Shown here one piece after another: positions 9,249 to 19,195 of a DNA stretch of 64,000 nt (position 1 is its first letter; every line of letters begins with the position of its first letter). The stretch lies in NCBI GenBank assembly GCA_023458555.1, contig JAEWYS010000018.1:124001-188000 (forward strand). The letters run 5' to 3'. The translations under genes were made by a program, and so were the position numbers. Origin of the DNA: Bacteroidota bacterium (GTDB lineage Bacteria > Bacteroidota > Bacteroidia > Cytophagales > Cytophagaceae). The notes under the pieces were generated by a model that worked only from the letters and a program-made list of their open reading frames with translations, did not search any database and had not been told where the DNA came from.

Positions 9249-11096
9249 TTAAACTTTGGATCTGGTTTGAAGCTCCCAGCCACCTGCAAGCTTCTCGTTT
9301 CTTATCATACCCAGCACATTTATATATACTTGTATTGATTTATTGCTTTCCTTCACCTGGGTCGGTTCCACGCCGTGGAGCCGATAGTCACTTTCAATAA
9401 ACTGTTTAAAAAATGCCTCTATTTGTTCACGAGGCATTTTTCTCAGAAAATCTACCAGTTTCATTCCCCGGAGATCATCCGCTTTTTTGTACCCGTGCGT
9501 TTCGAGAATCACCTTGTTTACATCCTTTATTACGGTGGTGTCCATTAACAGACGGATCTGTTCCTTTACGGGTAGATTTATATCAATTCCTCCATCCTTA
9601 TGTTCGTATTCTATTATGCCTTCAAAACTGTTCCGGATATAATCATGATACCTTTTTTCGCTCTGATACAGGTCTTCTGATTGCCTGCGTACTTCGGTAT
9701 GCAGCTTTTTATTGGCCTCTTTCAGTTTTTTTCCGGCTTCTTCGAGCTCCTGCTGTTTTTCTTTCAGGTGTTTCTGTTTCTTTCTCAGCTCTTCCTCTTC
9801 CTGCTTTTCTTCGGTAATGTCAACGGAGTTGGTGAGAAACTGTGCTATATGTCCGTTTTTTCTTTTATAGACAATCACTCTTGACAGCAGCCAGATCACA
9901 TTTTTATCCTCGTCCACATTTCTGAAGACCTCATCATCGATTTCATCGTCCTTCAGCTTTGTCAGCCGATCGAATCGCTTCTCTATTATTGGCATATCCT
10001 CCGGATGGACTGATTTTTTTATTCTGTCTGATATTTTTGTCCCTTCGATATCTTTGCTTCCTTTAAAGCTTCCTTTTCCGGTTGCATTGGAAAAAACCAC
10101 ATTGTCCTTTTCGATATCAATAATCTGGATATAGGTCTGGGAGTTGTTGAGTATTCGTTCCAGCCTTTTCCGGTCCTTGCGGATGATTTTGAGCTTTCGC
10201 TGCTTAGCTTTCTGCAGGCTGACCTGAATGGATGATTTCCAGCCGAGCAGTGCCATGGAAATCAGGTAGGTAGATGCAGCCATGACTGCTGTACCGGAGT
10301 TCTGGTCGAAGAGCTGGTTTCTCTCCCCCTTGATTTTGGCAAATCCGATCAGCAGTGGTACAAAAAAAGCCAGAAAACGCATGAGAAATACATCCGTCGG
10401 GCTTTGTTCGATGAGGTATAACATAGTGCCTTTATAGGGTCTCAGAAAAAGTGTGGCTGTGGAGAGAAACAGCAGGCAGATCGCACTCTGAAAGGTCATA
10501 AACAGGTTTCTTATGGCGTTATATATATCATCGAGGGAGTATATGTATATATATATAGTAAGAAAGGTTATAAAGATGATAAAGTAATTGAGTGTCTGAG
10601 GGTGCGAGTATATTTTTCGGTTTCTGATATCGATAAACAGTATGGAAACAGCCAGCAATAAAGTGCAGAACGAAAAGCTGAGATCCATTCTCCGGTATAT
10701 ATGTTCGATGTTTTCTGACTGCGGAATAGTAAGTCTTCCCCCAAAGATCAGCCTGTCCAGGTCTATATTGATATTGAACATGAATCCGATCAACCGGCTT
10801 GTGCATATCAGCAGCACGATAATGCAAAGAGTATTTGAGATCTTTCTGAACGTTGGCTCGGGGTCTTCATTGCGTTTGCACCACAGCGCGATACACAGCA
10901 GTATGGTGATAATAGAGGCAAGCGGATTCATCGCCACCAGTCCCGGAGCCAGATTTGTCAGAAACTGATAGTGTGTATACCGGATAAAGAGTATAGCAAT
11001 GGGAATAAGCGCACTGATCACGCAAAACCATTTTCCCATACGGATCAATGATGCTACGGTATCCTTGTTGGCAAGCCTGCTGTCTGTTTTTCCCAT
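9249..11096 (-). CDS. Membrane PAS-domain protein, paralogue of the adjacent gene
   Basis: 615 aa from ATG 11096. I chose this start because MGKTDSRLANKDTVASL then lines up with the paralogue's MSAKLENKDTVSTL; the frame stays open to 11273. The layout matches the neighbour: multi-pass N-terminal half (for example the MNPLASIITILL segment), a PAS domain with the VITNSVDIT-like end around TNSVDITEEKQ, a long Lys/Glu coiled coil, and a second PAS-like domain starting at NSFEGIIEYEH. It also lacks a kinase or other output domain. Tandem duplication is the simplest origin. Confidence 0.75.
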   Translation of the reverse strand: MGKTDSRLANKDTVASLIRMGKWFCVISALIPIAILFIRYTHYQFLTNLAPGLVAMNPLASIITILLCIALWCKRNEDPEPTFRKISNTLCIIVLLICTSRLIGFMFNINIDLDRLIFGGRLTIPQSENIEHIYRRMDLSFSFCTLLLAVSILFIDIRNRKIYSHPQTLNYFIIFITFLTIYIYIYSLDDIYNAIRNLFMTFQSAICLLFLSTATLFLRPYKGTMLYLIEQSPTDVFLMRFLAFFVPLLIGFAKIKGERNQLFDQNSGTAVMAASTYLISMALLGWKSSIQVSLQKAKQRKLKIIRKDRKRLERILNNSQTYIQIIDIEKDNVVFSNATGKGSFKGSKDIEGTKISDRIKKSVHPEDMPIIEKRFDRLTKLKDDEIDDEVFRNVDEDKNVIWLLSRVIVYKRKNGHIAQFLTNSVDITEEKQEEEELRKKQKHLKEKQQELEEAGKKLKEANKKLHTEVRRQSEDLYQSEKRYHDYIRNSFEGIIEYEHKDGGIDINLPVKEQIRLLMDTTVIKDVNKVILETHGYKKADDLRGMKLVDFLRKMPREQIEAFFKQFIESDYRLHGVEPTQVKESNKSIQVYINVLGMIRNEKLAGGWELQTRSKV

Positions 11097-11503
11097 CGTT
11101 AAAAAAAATAATTTCAGCATTATAACCGGGCTATAAACAAATGGTTGGGAATCGCTGGCAGAAAAGAAGGTGTTGCTTTGGCGAGTGATTGCAGTGTAAT
11201 AAACTTTTACATTGATATTTACAAGGTTAAATACGTTATTCAATGTGTTTAATTTCTGGGTTTTATATGTCATTTTTATGCCGTATCATCTGCTATCTTC
11301 AGTCAGCTGATAAAATAGGCAGGCCCCGCTTTTAAGAAATTGGCTTTGGGTTTTGAAGCTTCCGATATCCTCCCCGGTTTTGCCGGTTGGATGTGCACAG
11401 CAAGGGCATACGATAGGACCGTTGCCTGTGCTTTGTTAGTGCTTGTGTGATCATAAACCCAAACCGGGAATAATTGGCATCCGCTATAAATTATCGTTCT
11501 GTG

Positions 11504-11528
11504 AAAAATACGTAGGTAAAAATACGTA
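11504..11528 (+). promoter_or_regulatory. Tandem AAAAATACGTA direct repeats, candidate regulator site
   Basis: AAAAATACGTA occurs at 11504-11514 and again at 11518-11528, a period of 14 bases. The core TACGTA is itself palindromic. The second copy ends 19 bases before the TAGGTTTG box, where a -33 element would normally sit, so an activator may replace it. The regulator is not known. Confidence 0.45.
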
Positions 11529-11547
11529 AATATTGAAATATATTTCT

Positions 11548-11555
11548 TAGGTTTG
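11548..11555 (+). promoter_or_regulatory. Candidate Bacteroidota -7 box (TAGGTTTG)
   Basis: TAGGTTTG matches TAnnTTTG and lies 45 bases before the transporter ATG. No TTTG element lies 19 bases upstream, so activation through the adjacent TACGTA repeats is plausible. Confidence 0.45.
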
Positions 11556-11600
11556 CATCCGTGCAGTTACAGGGATGTTTTAGCAAACCATTTATAGCCC

Positions 11601-12944
11601 ATGCTTTCTAACCAAAAGGCAACCAGAATAAACCTGCCTGATTTTAAGAGTGTACCCATGAGGACCTTTCACAATGCCTGGTTTGCATTCTTTTTGTGCT
11701 TTTTCGGCTGGTTCGGTATTGCGCCGCTCATGCCTGTCATCCGGGAAGAATTGCAGCTTAGTCAGGCGCAGATCGCAAACAGCATAATCGCATCAGTGGC
11801 CATTACTGTTATAGCCAGGCTTCTTATCGGCTATCTTTGTGATAAATACGGTCCGAGGATAACATATACTTTTTTACTGATTGGCGGTTCGCTGCCGGTC
11901 GTGTGCATCGGGCTTGCCGACAGCTACGAATCCTTTTTGCTGTTCAGGCTAAGTATAGGAATAATCGGCGCTTCTTTTGTCATTACCCAGTTTCATACCT
12001 CGGTGATGTTTGCTCCCAATATTGTCGGAACTGCTAATGCTACTTCGGCAGGCTGGGGCAATCTCGGCGGCGGAGTAACCCAGATGGTGATGCCGCTGAT
12101 CTTTTCTGTACTGATCGGATTTGGTCTGGCTGAGTCGCAGGCATGGAGGGTAGCGATGATTTTTCCGGGGGTGGCCTTGCTGCTGATGGGAATCCTGTAT
12201 TACAGATATACCCTGGATACTCCCGCCGGAAATTTTTCCGATCTGAAAAAAGAAGACCTCAGTCTTGCCAGAAAGCCAGCCGGAAACTTTTTTGATGCGG
12301 TAAAAGACAGAAGAGTATGGATCTTGTTTGTCCTGTACGGAGCCTGCTTTGGAGTCGAGCTGACAATAAATAATGTCGCTGCCATTTATTTTATGGACAG
12401 CTTCTCGCTGAATCTGAAAACAGCCGGTATAATTGCAGGCTTGTTTGGCTCGATGAACATCTTTGCCAGAAGCCTGGGCGGTATATTCGGTGACCGGTAC
12501 GGTGTGCGGTATGGCCTGAAGGGCAGAGTATATTTTCTGGGACTGGTGCTGTTGCTGGAAGGTATGATGCTGGTGCTGTTTTCCAGAATGAACCTGTTTG
12601 GTCCGGCGGTTTGCATATATATCGTTTTCAGCCTGTTTGTGAATATGTCGGCGGGGGCAACCTATTCGGTAGTGCCGTTTGTCAACAAAAAAGCGCTTGG
12701 CGCTGTATCCGGGATCGTAGGAGCCGGCGGAAATCTCGGAGCTGTTGCAGCGGGTTTCCTTTTCAAATCATATCCTTACGGCCAGGCTCTGTTTTATCTG
12801 GGATTGATCGTTACAGCCGTTTCCGTGCTGGCGTTGCTGATAAAGTTTGGTGTGACAGACGAAGCAGAAGCTAAAAAAGATCTGGATGCCCTGTATACCG
12901 AACCCGGAATAAAACGAACTGATAAGACCTTACAAACAGCCTGA
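11601..12944 (+). CDS. narK: NarK/NasA-type nitrate/nitrite transporter (MFS)
   Basis: 447 aa with about twelve membrane segments and the MFS loop signature RLLIGYLCDKYGPR between segments 2 and 3. The glycine-rich nitrate signature AGWGNLGGGVTQ lies near residues 150-161, as in the nitrate/nitrite porter family, and a similar GGNLGA motif recurs late. It probably moves nitrate in or nitrite out across the inner membrane. No nitrate or nitrite reductase genes are nearby, so direction and pathway cannot be decided here. It is a single-gene unit, with the TACGTA repeats and -7 box upstream and a strong terminator 42 bases downstream. Confidence 0.85.
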   Translation: MLSNQKATRINLPDFKSVPMRTFHNAWFAFFLCFFGWFGIAPLMPVIREELQLSQAQIANSIIASVAITVIARLLIGYLCDKYGPRITYTFLLIGGSLPVVCIGLADSYESFLLFRLSIGIIGASFVITQFHTSVMFAPNIVGTANATSAGWGNLGGGVTQMVMPLIFSVLIGFGLAESQAWRVAMIFPGVALLLMGILYYRYTLDTPAGNFSDLKKEDLSLARKPAGNFFDAVKDRRVWILFVLYGACFGVELTINNVAAIYFMDSFSLNLKTAGIIAGLFGSMNIFARSLGGIFGDRYGVRYGLKGRVYFLGLVLLLEGMMLVLFSRMNLFGPAVCIYIVFSLFVNMSAGATYSVVPFVNKKALGAVSGIVGAGGNLGAVAAGFLFKSYPYGQALFYLGLIVTAVSVLALLIKFGVTDEAEAKKDLDALYTEPGIKRTDKTLQTA

Positions 12945-12986
12945 TGGCTGAGAAGATTAGTTTTTGTGTTTTTTATTTTGAAGTGT

Positions 12987-13018
12987 GAGGCTGCTGTAAA
13001 AAGCAGCCTCTTTTTTTT
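12987..13018 (+). terminator. Rho-independent terminator after narK
   Basis: Perfect 9-bp stem GAGGCTGCT / AGCAGCCTC with a 6-base loop, followed by eight T residues. Confidence 0.9.
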
Positions 13019-13175
13019 CATGCAGTCAGACTGCTGAAGCAGGCAAAACGGAATTTTCCGGGATACCTCGTACTTCAATTTAAAGACACCAAATTGTTCC
13101 CATTTTGCCGGGCAGGCTCTACCTTTAGTAGTTTTAAAACGTTGGCACAGTTCGCCGCGGCTGTTCAGAATCTGT

Positions 13176-15386
13176 TTATCGAAACAGGCCACCAGGATTC
13201 AGACAGACTTCAAGCAGTCCAAAATGCCATAATAGCAGAGCTATAATGCCTGTAATTGTTATAAGATAAAGGGCTTTAAGCCAGACAGGCAAGCCTTTTT
13301 TCGCAAAAGGATCCCGCAGATCCAGCCTCGAGTTTCTGGGGAGTCTTACCAAATGTGTCAATGTATTCCCAAAGGTAATATTGACCAGCGCTCTGGCATT
13401 GATTGCCCAGCCGTTGGCATCCAGCAGAGGCGCCAGATTGCGTTTACGCAGCTTGAGCCAGGCGATAAACATGGATGGTCCCGAAACAACCAGCAATAAA
13501 CCGATGATCGCCAAAGGCATTTTCCAGATGGACAGCCCCAGGAATCCTGCAATAAAGGAGGCCAGTACCGTACCGATGGCTCCCAATGCCATTCCGATCG
13601 CGGCAAATATTCCTACAAACTTGCCAATGTCAAAAGGCTGAGCCGGGGGTTTGGGCGCTTCGGCAGCAGCGGCTGGCGTGGCTATCAAGGATTGGGACTC
13701 AGCAGCGGCCGTGGTCTGTTCGATTTTACCTGTAGCCTCGCTGGTAATCTGGTTTTCCTTGGATGACGCAAACTTATTGGCCTGCGTTTCGATAAACTGT
13801 ATAAGTTTACGATACGGGGACCAGAAAGCTTGGCGGATGCTGATCGGGTTTTCTATAATTTTTGTAATGGTAGCATCCCAGTCATTACCCCGGCGGTCAT
13901 AGAACAGGGCGTTTCTGCCCACCATCAGATTGTCGATATCTCCATTGGTAACGGCAGCGACTATAGTCATTTTTTTATTCAGGGTTTTGGAGGAGCAATC
14001 GCAGTACAACAGGTACATGCCGCTTTGTCCCGCCATCAGATTATGCTTCGCCATATCGTTTACCTCGATGCACAGATCGCAGCTGCGCTGGTCGACATAG
14101 AGTCGTCCGGCTTCAAAAACAGCGCGGGCATCAGGATCGTAGAAGTCATGGAAAGTTACAAAGTTTCTGAGCAGTGTGTACAAGTCCCGCTTGTATCGGA
14201 GAAGCTTGTCTACGGCAAATATATTGCTGGCTTCTGCCTCCAGCGCTTTGTCCTTTTCAATAAGTTGAAAAATAGCTTCTTTATGGTTTTGTGCCAGAAT
14301 ATTTCTGATGGTTTCCAGCCCGAGCGGCTCGACGATGGCTCCGGCTTTTTGTTCTTTCCAGGAGGAATAAGCGGAGAACGTATCAGCGACTTTATTCCAG
14401 TCGTCTTCTGTGAGCGCCTGTTTTTCAGGAAAAATGGAAGCTACAACGTCCTTATGGAACCGGAGAATACGTTTTTCCCAGGCCGGATTCAGTCCGTTTT
14501 TCAGAGACAGAGGTTTGCCTGCCTCAATTTTTGCCAGCGGATAGCCTGCGATTTCGTCTATGCAGGTCGTGACGTCTTTGCTGCTGATAGCCGCCAGCCG
14601 CTCGGTAAGCGCGTTGAGCACAGTAGTGGATTCGGGATCAAAACCAGCCAGCCGGCAGCGCAGAAAATAATCATCCACCTTTGACCGTATGGCGATAAAC
14701 TGCTCAAACATCGCTTCGGTACTATCGCCAAAGGGCAAAACAGCAGCTTTGTTGTTTTCGGCCAGCGCATGCCAGGAAGAGTAGTTAGCACACTCGGTGT
14801 AAAAGGTTTCGGTCAGTTCCTGGTTGATGCCGGGAGCGCCGCTTCGGTCTTCAGCCGAGCCTGCAGTAGTGATACAGGCTTCAATCGTTGCTTTGATCTG
14901 ATCATCATCGCTGGATTCGGGAGTAATGATTCCATCCCCGTTAAATTTTGTCTGGGAAAAGATCGCGATGGTATCTGCTGTATCGCTGGCGGATATGAAT
15001 TCTGCATCGTGTTTGAGCAGGTTGGTCAGTATCTGCTTTGCAGAAGACAGCATTCGTACGCCCTCTTCGTTGTTGGTTTGGATAAGATTCAGCGGTAGCT
15101 CGGGAGTATTTTGCAGCAGTATATCCGGATTGGTTACCATGGCGCAGGTCCATTCCACCGCCTGAAGAATTTCGGGTACGCGTACTCTTCCATCGTTGTC
15201 CGTATCGATCAGCCGCAAGGTTGCTTCATCGATTTCCAGCCCCTGTACCGGACAGCTCAGAGCAGTCCACAGTTTCTGATCCAGGTCTCGCAAATGAAGA
15301 AGATCTGCTCCGGACTCCAGGTTGACCCTGTTGACACCTCCTACACGGGAGAACTTCCATCTATGTTGTTGGGATGGCTTTTCCAT
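13176..15386 (-). CDS. Large EF-hand protein with C-terminal membrane segments
   Basis: 736 aa. Residues 61-72 form a canonical EF-hand loop (D61-T-D63-N-D65-G, with E72 last). A second, looser one lies around FNGDGIITPE (about 153-162). The middle 400 residues are helical and unrecognised. A Pro/Ala-rich linker leads to hydrophobic segments at about 590-650 and a last one near 705-730, so the large N-terminal part is a soluble domain tethered to the membrane. Calcium binding is inferred from the EF-hand; the function is unknown. It is transcribed alone from an exact-consensus promoter. Confidence 0.7.
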   Translation of the reverse strand: MEKPSQQHRWKFSRVGGVNRVNLESGADLLHLRDLDQKLWTALSCPVQGLEIDEATLRLIDTDNDGRVRVPEILQAVEWTCAMVTNPDILLQNTPELPLNLIQTNNEEGVRMLSSAKQILTNLLKHDAEFISASDTADTIAIFSQTKFNGDGIITPESSDDDQIKATIEACITTAGSAEDRSGAPGINQELTETFYTECANYSSWHALAENNKAAVLPFGDSTEAMFEQFIAIRSKVDDYFLRCRLAGFDPESTTVLNALTERLAAISSKDVTTCIDEIAGYPLAKIEAGKPLSLKNGLNPAWEKRILRFHKDVVASIFPEKQALTEDDWNKVADTFSAYSSWKEQKAGAIVEPLGLETIRNILAQNHKEAIFQLIEKDKALEAEASNIFAVDKLLRYKRDLYTLLRNFVTFHDFYDPDARAVFEAGRLYVDQRSCDLCIEVNDMAKHNLMAGQSGMYLLYCDCSSKTLNKKMTIVAAVTNGDIDNLMVGRNALFYDRRGNDWDATITKIIENPISIRQAFWSPYRKLIQFIETQANKFASSKENQITSEATGKIEQTTAAAESQSLIATPAAAAEAPKPPAQPFDIGKFVGIFAAIGMALGAIGTVLASFIAGFLGLSIWKMPLAIIGLLLVVSGPSMFIAWLKLRKRNLAPLLDANGWAINARALVNITFGNTLTHLVRLPRNSRLDLRDPFAKKGLPVWLKALYLITITGIIALLLWHFGLLEVCLNPGGLFR

Positions 15387-15847
15387 TGGGATTGTATTAA
15401 TTTGAGGCGCAATTTATCAAAAATACTACAGGGGAGCAATGGCGCAAAGCGAGGCCGTTCCGGTATTTTTCTGACTTCTGGTGTTCGTGGAAAGAAAGGA
15501 GGGATTCGTCATGGTTTTACTTCTGATGAAGAGGCTGACTGAAACGAACCATTGTTCTGTAATAGAAAAATACGGTTACCAAACCATTTTTTATAATCTG
15601 CCCGGAGAACCTCCGGATAGAGATTTCTTTGCATAGTCGGTAGAAAATGCAGATCAGATTAACGTTTTCCGCGATCTTTCTCGTTTCAGATATTTTTTTT
15701 GTTATTAACTTTTAACAACTGTTTCTGTAAAATACTACATTTGTGATTGTTTTGTGTTCTGTTTATTATAATAATCATTATTGCTTCTCAGGGGCGACTC
15801 CTGAAGCGGTCAGATAAGATCCGGAGAATAATTTGAAACATATTAAT
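15387..15847. other. Divergent intergenic region
   Basis: About 460 bases between the minus-strand EF-hand gene and the plus-strand beta-helix gene. It holds the minus-strand promoter at 15418-15448 and, on the plus strand, a TACATTTG box (15736-15743, TAnnTTTG) within a very AT-rich tract. No -33 TTTG sits at the right distance from that box. No RNA or small gene was recognised. Confidence 0.5.
15418..15448 (-). promoter_or_regulatory. Consensus Bacteroidota promoter for the EF-hand gene
   Basis: Read on the minus strand, TTTG (15448-15445), exactly 19 bases, then TATTTTTG (15425-15418) match TTTG-N19-TAnnTTTG. The predicted start of transcription is about 25 bases before the ATG at 15386. 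Confidence 0.75.
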
Positions 15848-18151
15848 ATGAAAAAGGCAGTATTTTTTTTCGCATGGTGGCTGGGTTGTTTTTCCCTGCT
15901 GGGGCAAAATATCGTGTATGTTAATCCGGAGGCTCAGGGTGTCAGCAATGGCACCAGCTGGAAAGACGCATATACAGATCTGAAACAAGCGATCGCAAAT
16001 GCGGCTCCCGGCGCGGAATTATGGCTGGCCAGACCATTCAACGGTTTTCAGGTATCAGAAAGAAATAATCTGGAAGATCATATTGTTATTGACAAGCCAT
16101 TGGCGCTCCGTGGTGGTTTTCTGGGAAATGAAAAAAACTTGCAGGAAAGGGATTTATATAACAAAGGTTATACCACGCTGGAAGGAGATATTGGCCAAAA
16201 GTATGATTGGTCGGACAATTCCCGGAATGCATTTATTATCCGGGCCAGTGTTGTGCTGGACAGGATACATTTTAAAAACTTTAACTCCGGCTATGACAAG
16301 CTTGATTATTATGGGGCTGTCTATGTGGATACGAATGTGGCTGTGACAATACAGGAATGCATCTTTACCGGCAATGACGGGCGCTCGCAGGGGATTTGTG
16401 TTTCTGCTGCCAAAGACGCGGCTGTGACCATACGCGGAGCGAGATTCGAATCAAACAATCAGAATGGCTATGGTGCGCTGATAGGGCGGAATGAGAATTC
16501 AGTCATTGATATAGCTGATTCCGATTTTTTAAATAACGGACAAGGCAATGGTGGCAGCTATATTTTTTATTCCCTAAGGGCATGGGATAATAAGGCCGGG
16601 ACAGAAGAAAATAAAAAAACACTGCTGTCCGTCAGCTCCTGCAATTTTGCGGGTAACAGCATGGACATCTCCTATAGTTATTTTGGCGGGAGCCGGTTTG
16701 TCAGTTGCCAGTTTATACTCGGCAAAGTACAGGGCTATACATTTAACCATTTTGGCGACAGCGCTTCAGTGTATGTTGATAGCTGCCGGTTTATGGGCTC
16801 CTATCAGACCTATTTGTTTTACGCTTCCGGTCTGAAGGAGTTTGTGTTTAATAATACCGTTATTGAAAACCCGGCAGGAAGTGAGGCAAGTCTTTTTTAT
16901 GTGCAGGCCGGCTCAGTCACGATCGATGGATCGGAATTCAATAATATAAGAGGATCCGCGTGTTTTCAGTTTCAAGCCGACAATGGAAGACTGACGTTGA
17001 AAAACTCCAGGTTTAAGGGCGGTAAGGCATCCAGTTATTATTTATATGCAGTGGCCCGGAGCATGCATACCCTCAATACCGGATTCATAGACGTAGAAGC
17101 AAGTCTGGGAAATTACTTTACGCTGGATTCGCTGTATATAAAGAACAGTACATTTACGGGTATCAGAGCCAATGGATGGCTTGATCTCGCCTATATAAAA
17201 AATGTCCTTATCGATTCATCCAGGTTTTCTGATATTGTTCAGTTTGAAACACTATTCAGAATAAGCATGGAGTTTGTCATGAAAAACAGCATTGTTGAGA
17301 ATATCCGGATGGCCAACGTCAATCCGGGAAGGCCACTGCTTTTTCACAATTGGAGCAATACCGCAACAATTGAAAATACATGGTTTGCCAATGTCGCTTC
17401 GGCTGGTCCGATCATTTCGAATGTTGGCGGGTTACGTTGGCTTGGCAGTGAAATAGACGGAATTGATTCCCCCAAAGGCTTTCTTGATAATGCGGGCGAT
17501 GTCCTGATCTACAACTCAAACTTTCATGGCCTTCGGGGTCCCTGGATTATTAGCCAGGATGACTATTATAAGTCTGCCGGCAAAAGTGTAACACTGCTGA
17601 ATAATATTATTTTTTCCGACAACGATACCATGGTTTGCAATAAGGTGACCGAAGCCGGTTATCATGAATACATAGCAAACTGTGTCACCAATCGCCCGCT
17701 TCCTTCGGGGAGCAGCAATGTCATTGAGACCGTGCTGGACTACTATGAGCTGTACGAGCCCTATGGTATACATTTGCTGCAGGACAAAGGCATGCCGCTC
17801 GCGGACACCTTGTATGTGCCGGAAAAGGATCTCGCAGGCAATCCCCGTATTGTTTCCGGCAAAATCGATATTGGCGCCTATGAACGGGATGTGCTTGTGA
17901 CGGCGGCGCGGGTGTCTGACGATCGCGCAAACGATTGGTGCTTCCCAAATCCTTTCAGTGATATGCTCACTCTTCAGTTGACAGAAGAGTCAGAGGTGGA
18001 GATTCTGAGCCTTCGCGGAGAGCTGCTCCATGGTGGCCGTTATACTGCCGGATCTCCTGTGATTCGTACCGGGTGGCTGGACCCGGGAGTCTATATACTG
18101 GGGATTCGTACCGCAAAGGGGATGGAGCAGATGAGGATTGTCAAAAATTGA
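15848..18151 (+). CDS. Secreted right-handed beta-helix protein with T9SS sorting tail
   Basis: 767 aa from ATG 15848, chosen because it begins the signal peptide (MKKAVFFFAWWLGCFSLLGQ). The N-terminal NPEAQGVSNGTSWKDAYTDL stretch is typical of Bacteroidota parallel beta-helix surface proteins. The middle 500 residues are repeated short strands rich in Asn, Ser and Gly. The last about 75 residues (from the FPNPFSD motif to RIVKN) match a T9SS type A sorting domain, so it should cross the outer membrane and stay on the surface or be released. No lyase catalytic residues could be assigned. The next gene, 57 bases on, has the same kind of tail. Confidence 0.8.
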   Translation: MKKAVFFFAWWLGCFSLLGQNIVYVNPEAQGVSNGTSWKDAYTDLKQAIANAAPGAELWLARPFNGFQVSERNNLEDHIVIDKPLALRGGFLGNEKNLQERDLYNKGYTTLEGDIGQKYDWSDNSRNAFIIRASVVLDRIHFKNFNSGYDKLDYYGAVYVDTNVAVTIQECIFTGNDGRSQGICVSAAKDAAVTIRGARFESNNQNGYGALIGRNENSVIDIADSDFLNNGQGNGGSYIFYSLRAWDNKAGTEENKKTLLSVSSCNFAGNSMDISYSYFGGSRFVSCQFILGKVQGYTFNHFGDSASVYVDSCRFMGSYQTYLFYASGLKEFVFNNTVIENPAGSEASLFYVQAGSVTIDGSEFNNIRGSACFQFQADNGRLTLKNSRFKGGKASSYYLYAVARSMHTLNTGFIDVEASLGNYFTLDSLYIKNSTFTGIRANGWLDLAYIKNVLIDSSRFSDIVQFETLFRISMEFVMKNSIVENIRMANVNPGRPLLFHNWSNTATIENTWFANVASAGPIISNVGGLRWLGSEIDGIDSPKGFLDNAGDVLIYNSNFHGLRGPWIISQDDYYKSAGKSVTLLNNIIFSDNDTMVCNKVTEAGYHEYIANCVTNRPLPSGSSNVIETVLDYYELYEPYGIHLLQDKGMPLADTLYVPEKDLAGNPRIVSGKIDIGAYERDVLVTAARVSDDRANDWCFPNPFSDMLTLQLTEESEVEILSLRGELLHGGRYTAGSPVIRTGWLDPGVYILGIRTAKGMEQMRIVKN

Positions 18152-18208
18152 TGGGGGATCCGGTTTTTACATTTAATAAAATTAGTTATTGTTCAACAAC
18201 TTGCTACT

Positions 18209-19195
18209 ATGAAAAGATTTTTACCATTACTTAGTATGATATTGTTGGGCGGGATGACCTGTTTTGCGAAGGAGTACCGCTTCCCTTTGGGCGAGCCCGA
18301 TCAGTACCTTTATGTATATACGGTGCATAGCGCGCCCAACGAAGACGGGGTTGGAATTGATGTATACGATACCGGAAAACAAGGGGGCTCAGTCATTAGC
18401 TCATATGGTAATATTTCCGGTTTGCAGGTGGAAGGGAAGAATCATCCTGTAACACAGGGAAGCGGATACTATAAAAACCAATATTATTTGTATGAATCGG
18501 ACACTGTATACATAAAGCGTGATGACGTATTGGTGCATACCTTGTACTGGCACGTCAGCAAAAATCCGCTGGAGCTTTTTTCACTGACTTTTGTATCCGG
18601 TGACGGAGAGAAAATCGATGTGACTTCATATGGCTTTGATGATGAATATAAGGAGCAATATTATCATAGGGCAGATACAATAGATATAAGCGCGGACTAC
18701 TTCGAAAACCATGTTTTTAGTCTCCAGGCTGTCAACCTCAGAGCCGGAGAACCTGTAGAATGTTTGTTTTTGAAATATACTATCCGGGTTAATCAGAATA
18801 TAGTACATTCCTACGACGAGGGTCATTACGAACCATTTCCTGACCAGGCTCTCAGGGAAGGTGATACGGTAAAGATCGTACATGCCTGTTGCCCGGCAGA
18901 ATGCTTTACCAATGCCATTTCCCGGATAGAATCGGCCGTTATGATCGTGCGTGATCCTGTGACGGCAGTTCGATCCGCCGGCGTATCAGGTAAGCATTTT
19001 TTTGTTCAGCATGAAAACCGGATAGACTTTACTTCAGCGGCAGACAGGATGTGGCTGTACTCCTCATCCGGTCATTTGATACATCAGGCAGAAAAGACGG
19101 ATGGTTTTTCTACTGCCGGCCTTTCTGCCGGAGTATATCTGATGGTTATGTCGGTGGATGGTGAGCTGGTGAGGCAAAAAATAAGGATACAGTAA
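18209..19195 (+). CDS. Secreted protein of unknown function with T9SS sorting tail
   Basis: 328 aa. The signal peptide is MKRFLPLLSMILLGGMTCFA, cut before KEYRF. Residues 20-260 are strand-rich with many Tyr and Asp residues and match no family I recognise. The last about 65 residues run through RIDFTSAADRMWLYSSSG, STAGLSAGVYLM and RQKIRIQ, the normal shape of a T9SS type A tail. It follows the beta-helix gene by 57 bases and is probably cotranscribed with it. Confidence 0.7.
   Translation: MKRFLPLLSMILLGGMTCFAKEYRFPLGEPDQYLYVYTVHSAPNEDGVGIDVYDTGKQGGSVISSYGNISGLQVEGKNHPVTQGSGYYKNQYYLYESDTVYIKRDDVLVHTLYWHVSKNPLELFSLTFVSGDGEKIDVTSYGFDDEYKEQYYHRADTIDISADYFENHVFSLQAVNLRAGEPVECLFLKYTIRVNQNIVHSYDEGHYEPFPDQALREGDTVKIVHACCPAECFTNAISRIESAVMIVRDPVTAVRSAGVSGKHFFVQHENRIDFTSAADRMWLYSSSGHLIHQAEKTDGFSTAGLSAGVYLMVMSVDGELVRQKIRIQ

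Larger units (their letters stand above)
11097..11600. other. Intergenic region upstream of the nitrate/nitrite transporter
   Basis: About 500 bases between a minus-strand PAS gene and the plus-strand transporter. The left third is an in-frame extension of the PAS gene that is probably untranslated. The right end holds the AAAAATACGTA direct repeats and a TAGGTTTG -7 box, annotated separately. Nothing else was recognised. Confidence 0.5.

Noticed and set aside
12794..13192. Minus-strand open frame across the narK terminator
   Set aside because: It crosses the narK 3' end and its terminator hairpin, and has no protein-like pattern.
13830..14684. Plus-strand open frame of 284 codons inside the EF-hand gene
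   Set aside because: Shadow of the 736-aa gene; the EF-hand loop and membrane segments are in the minus-strand frame.
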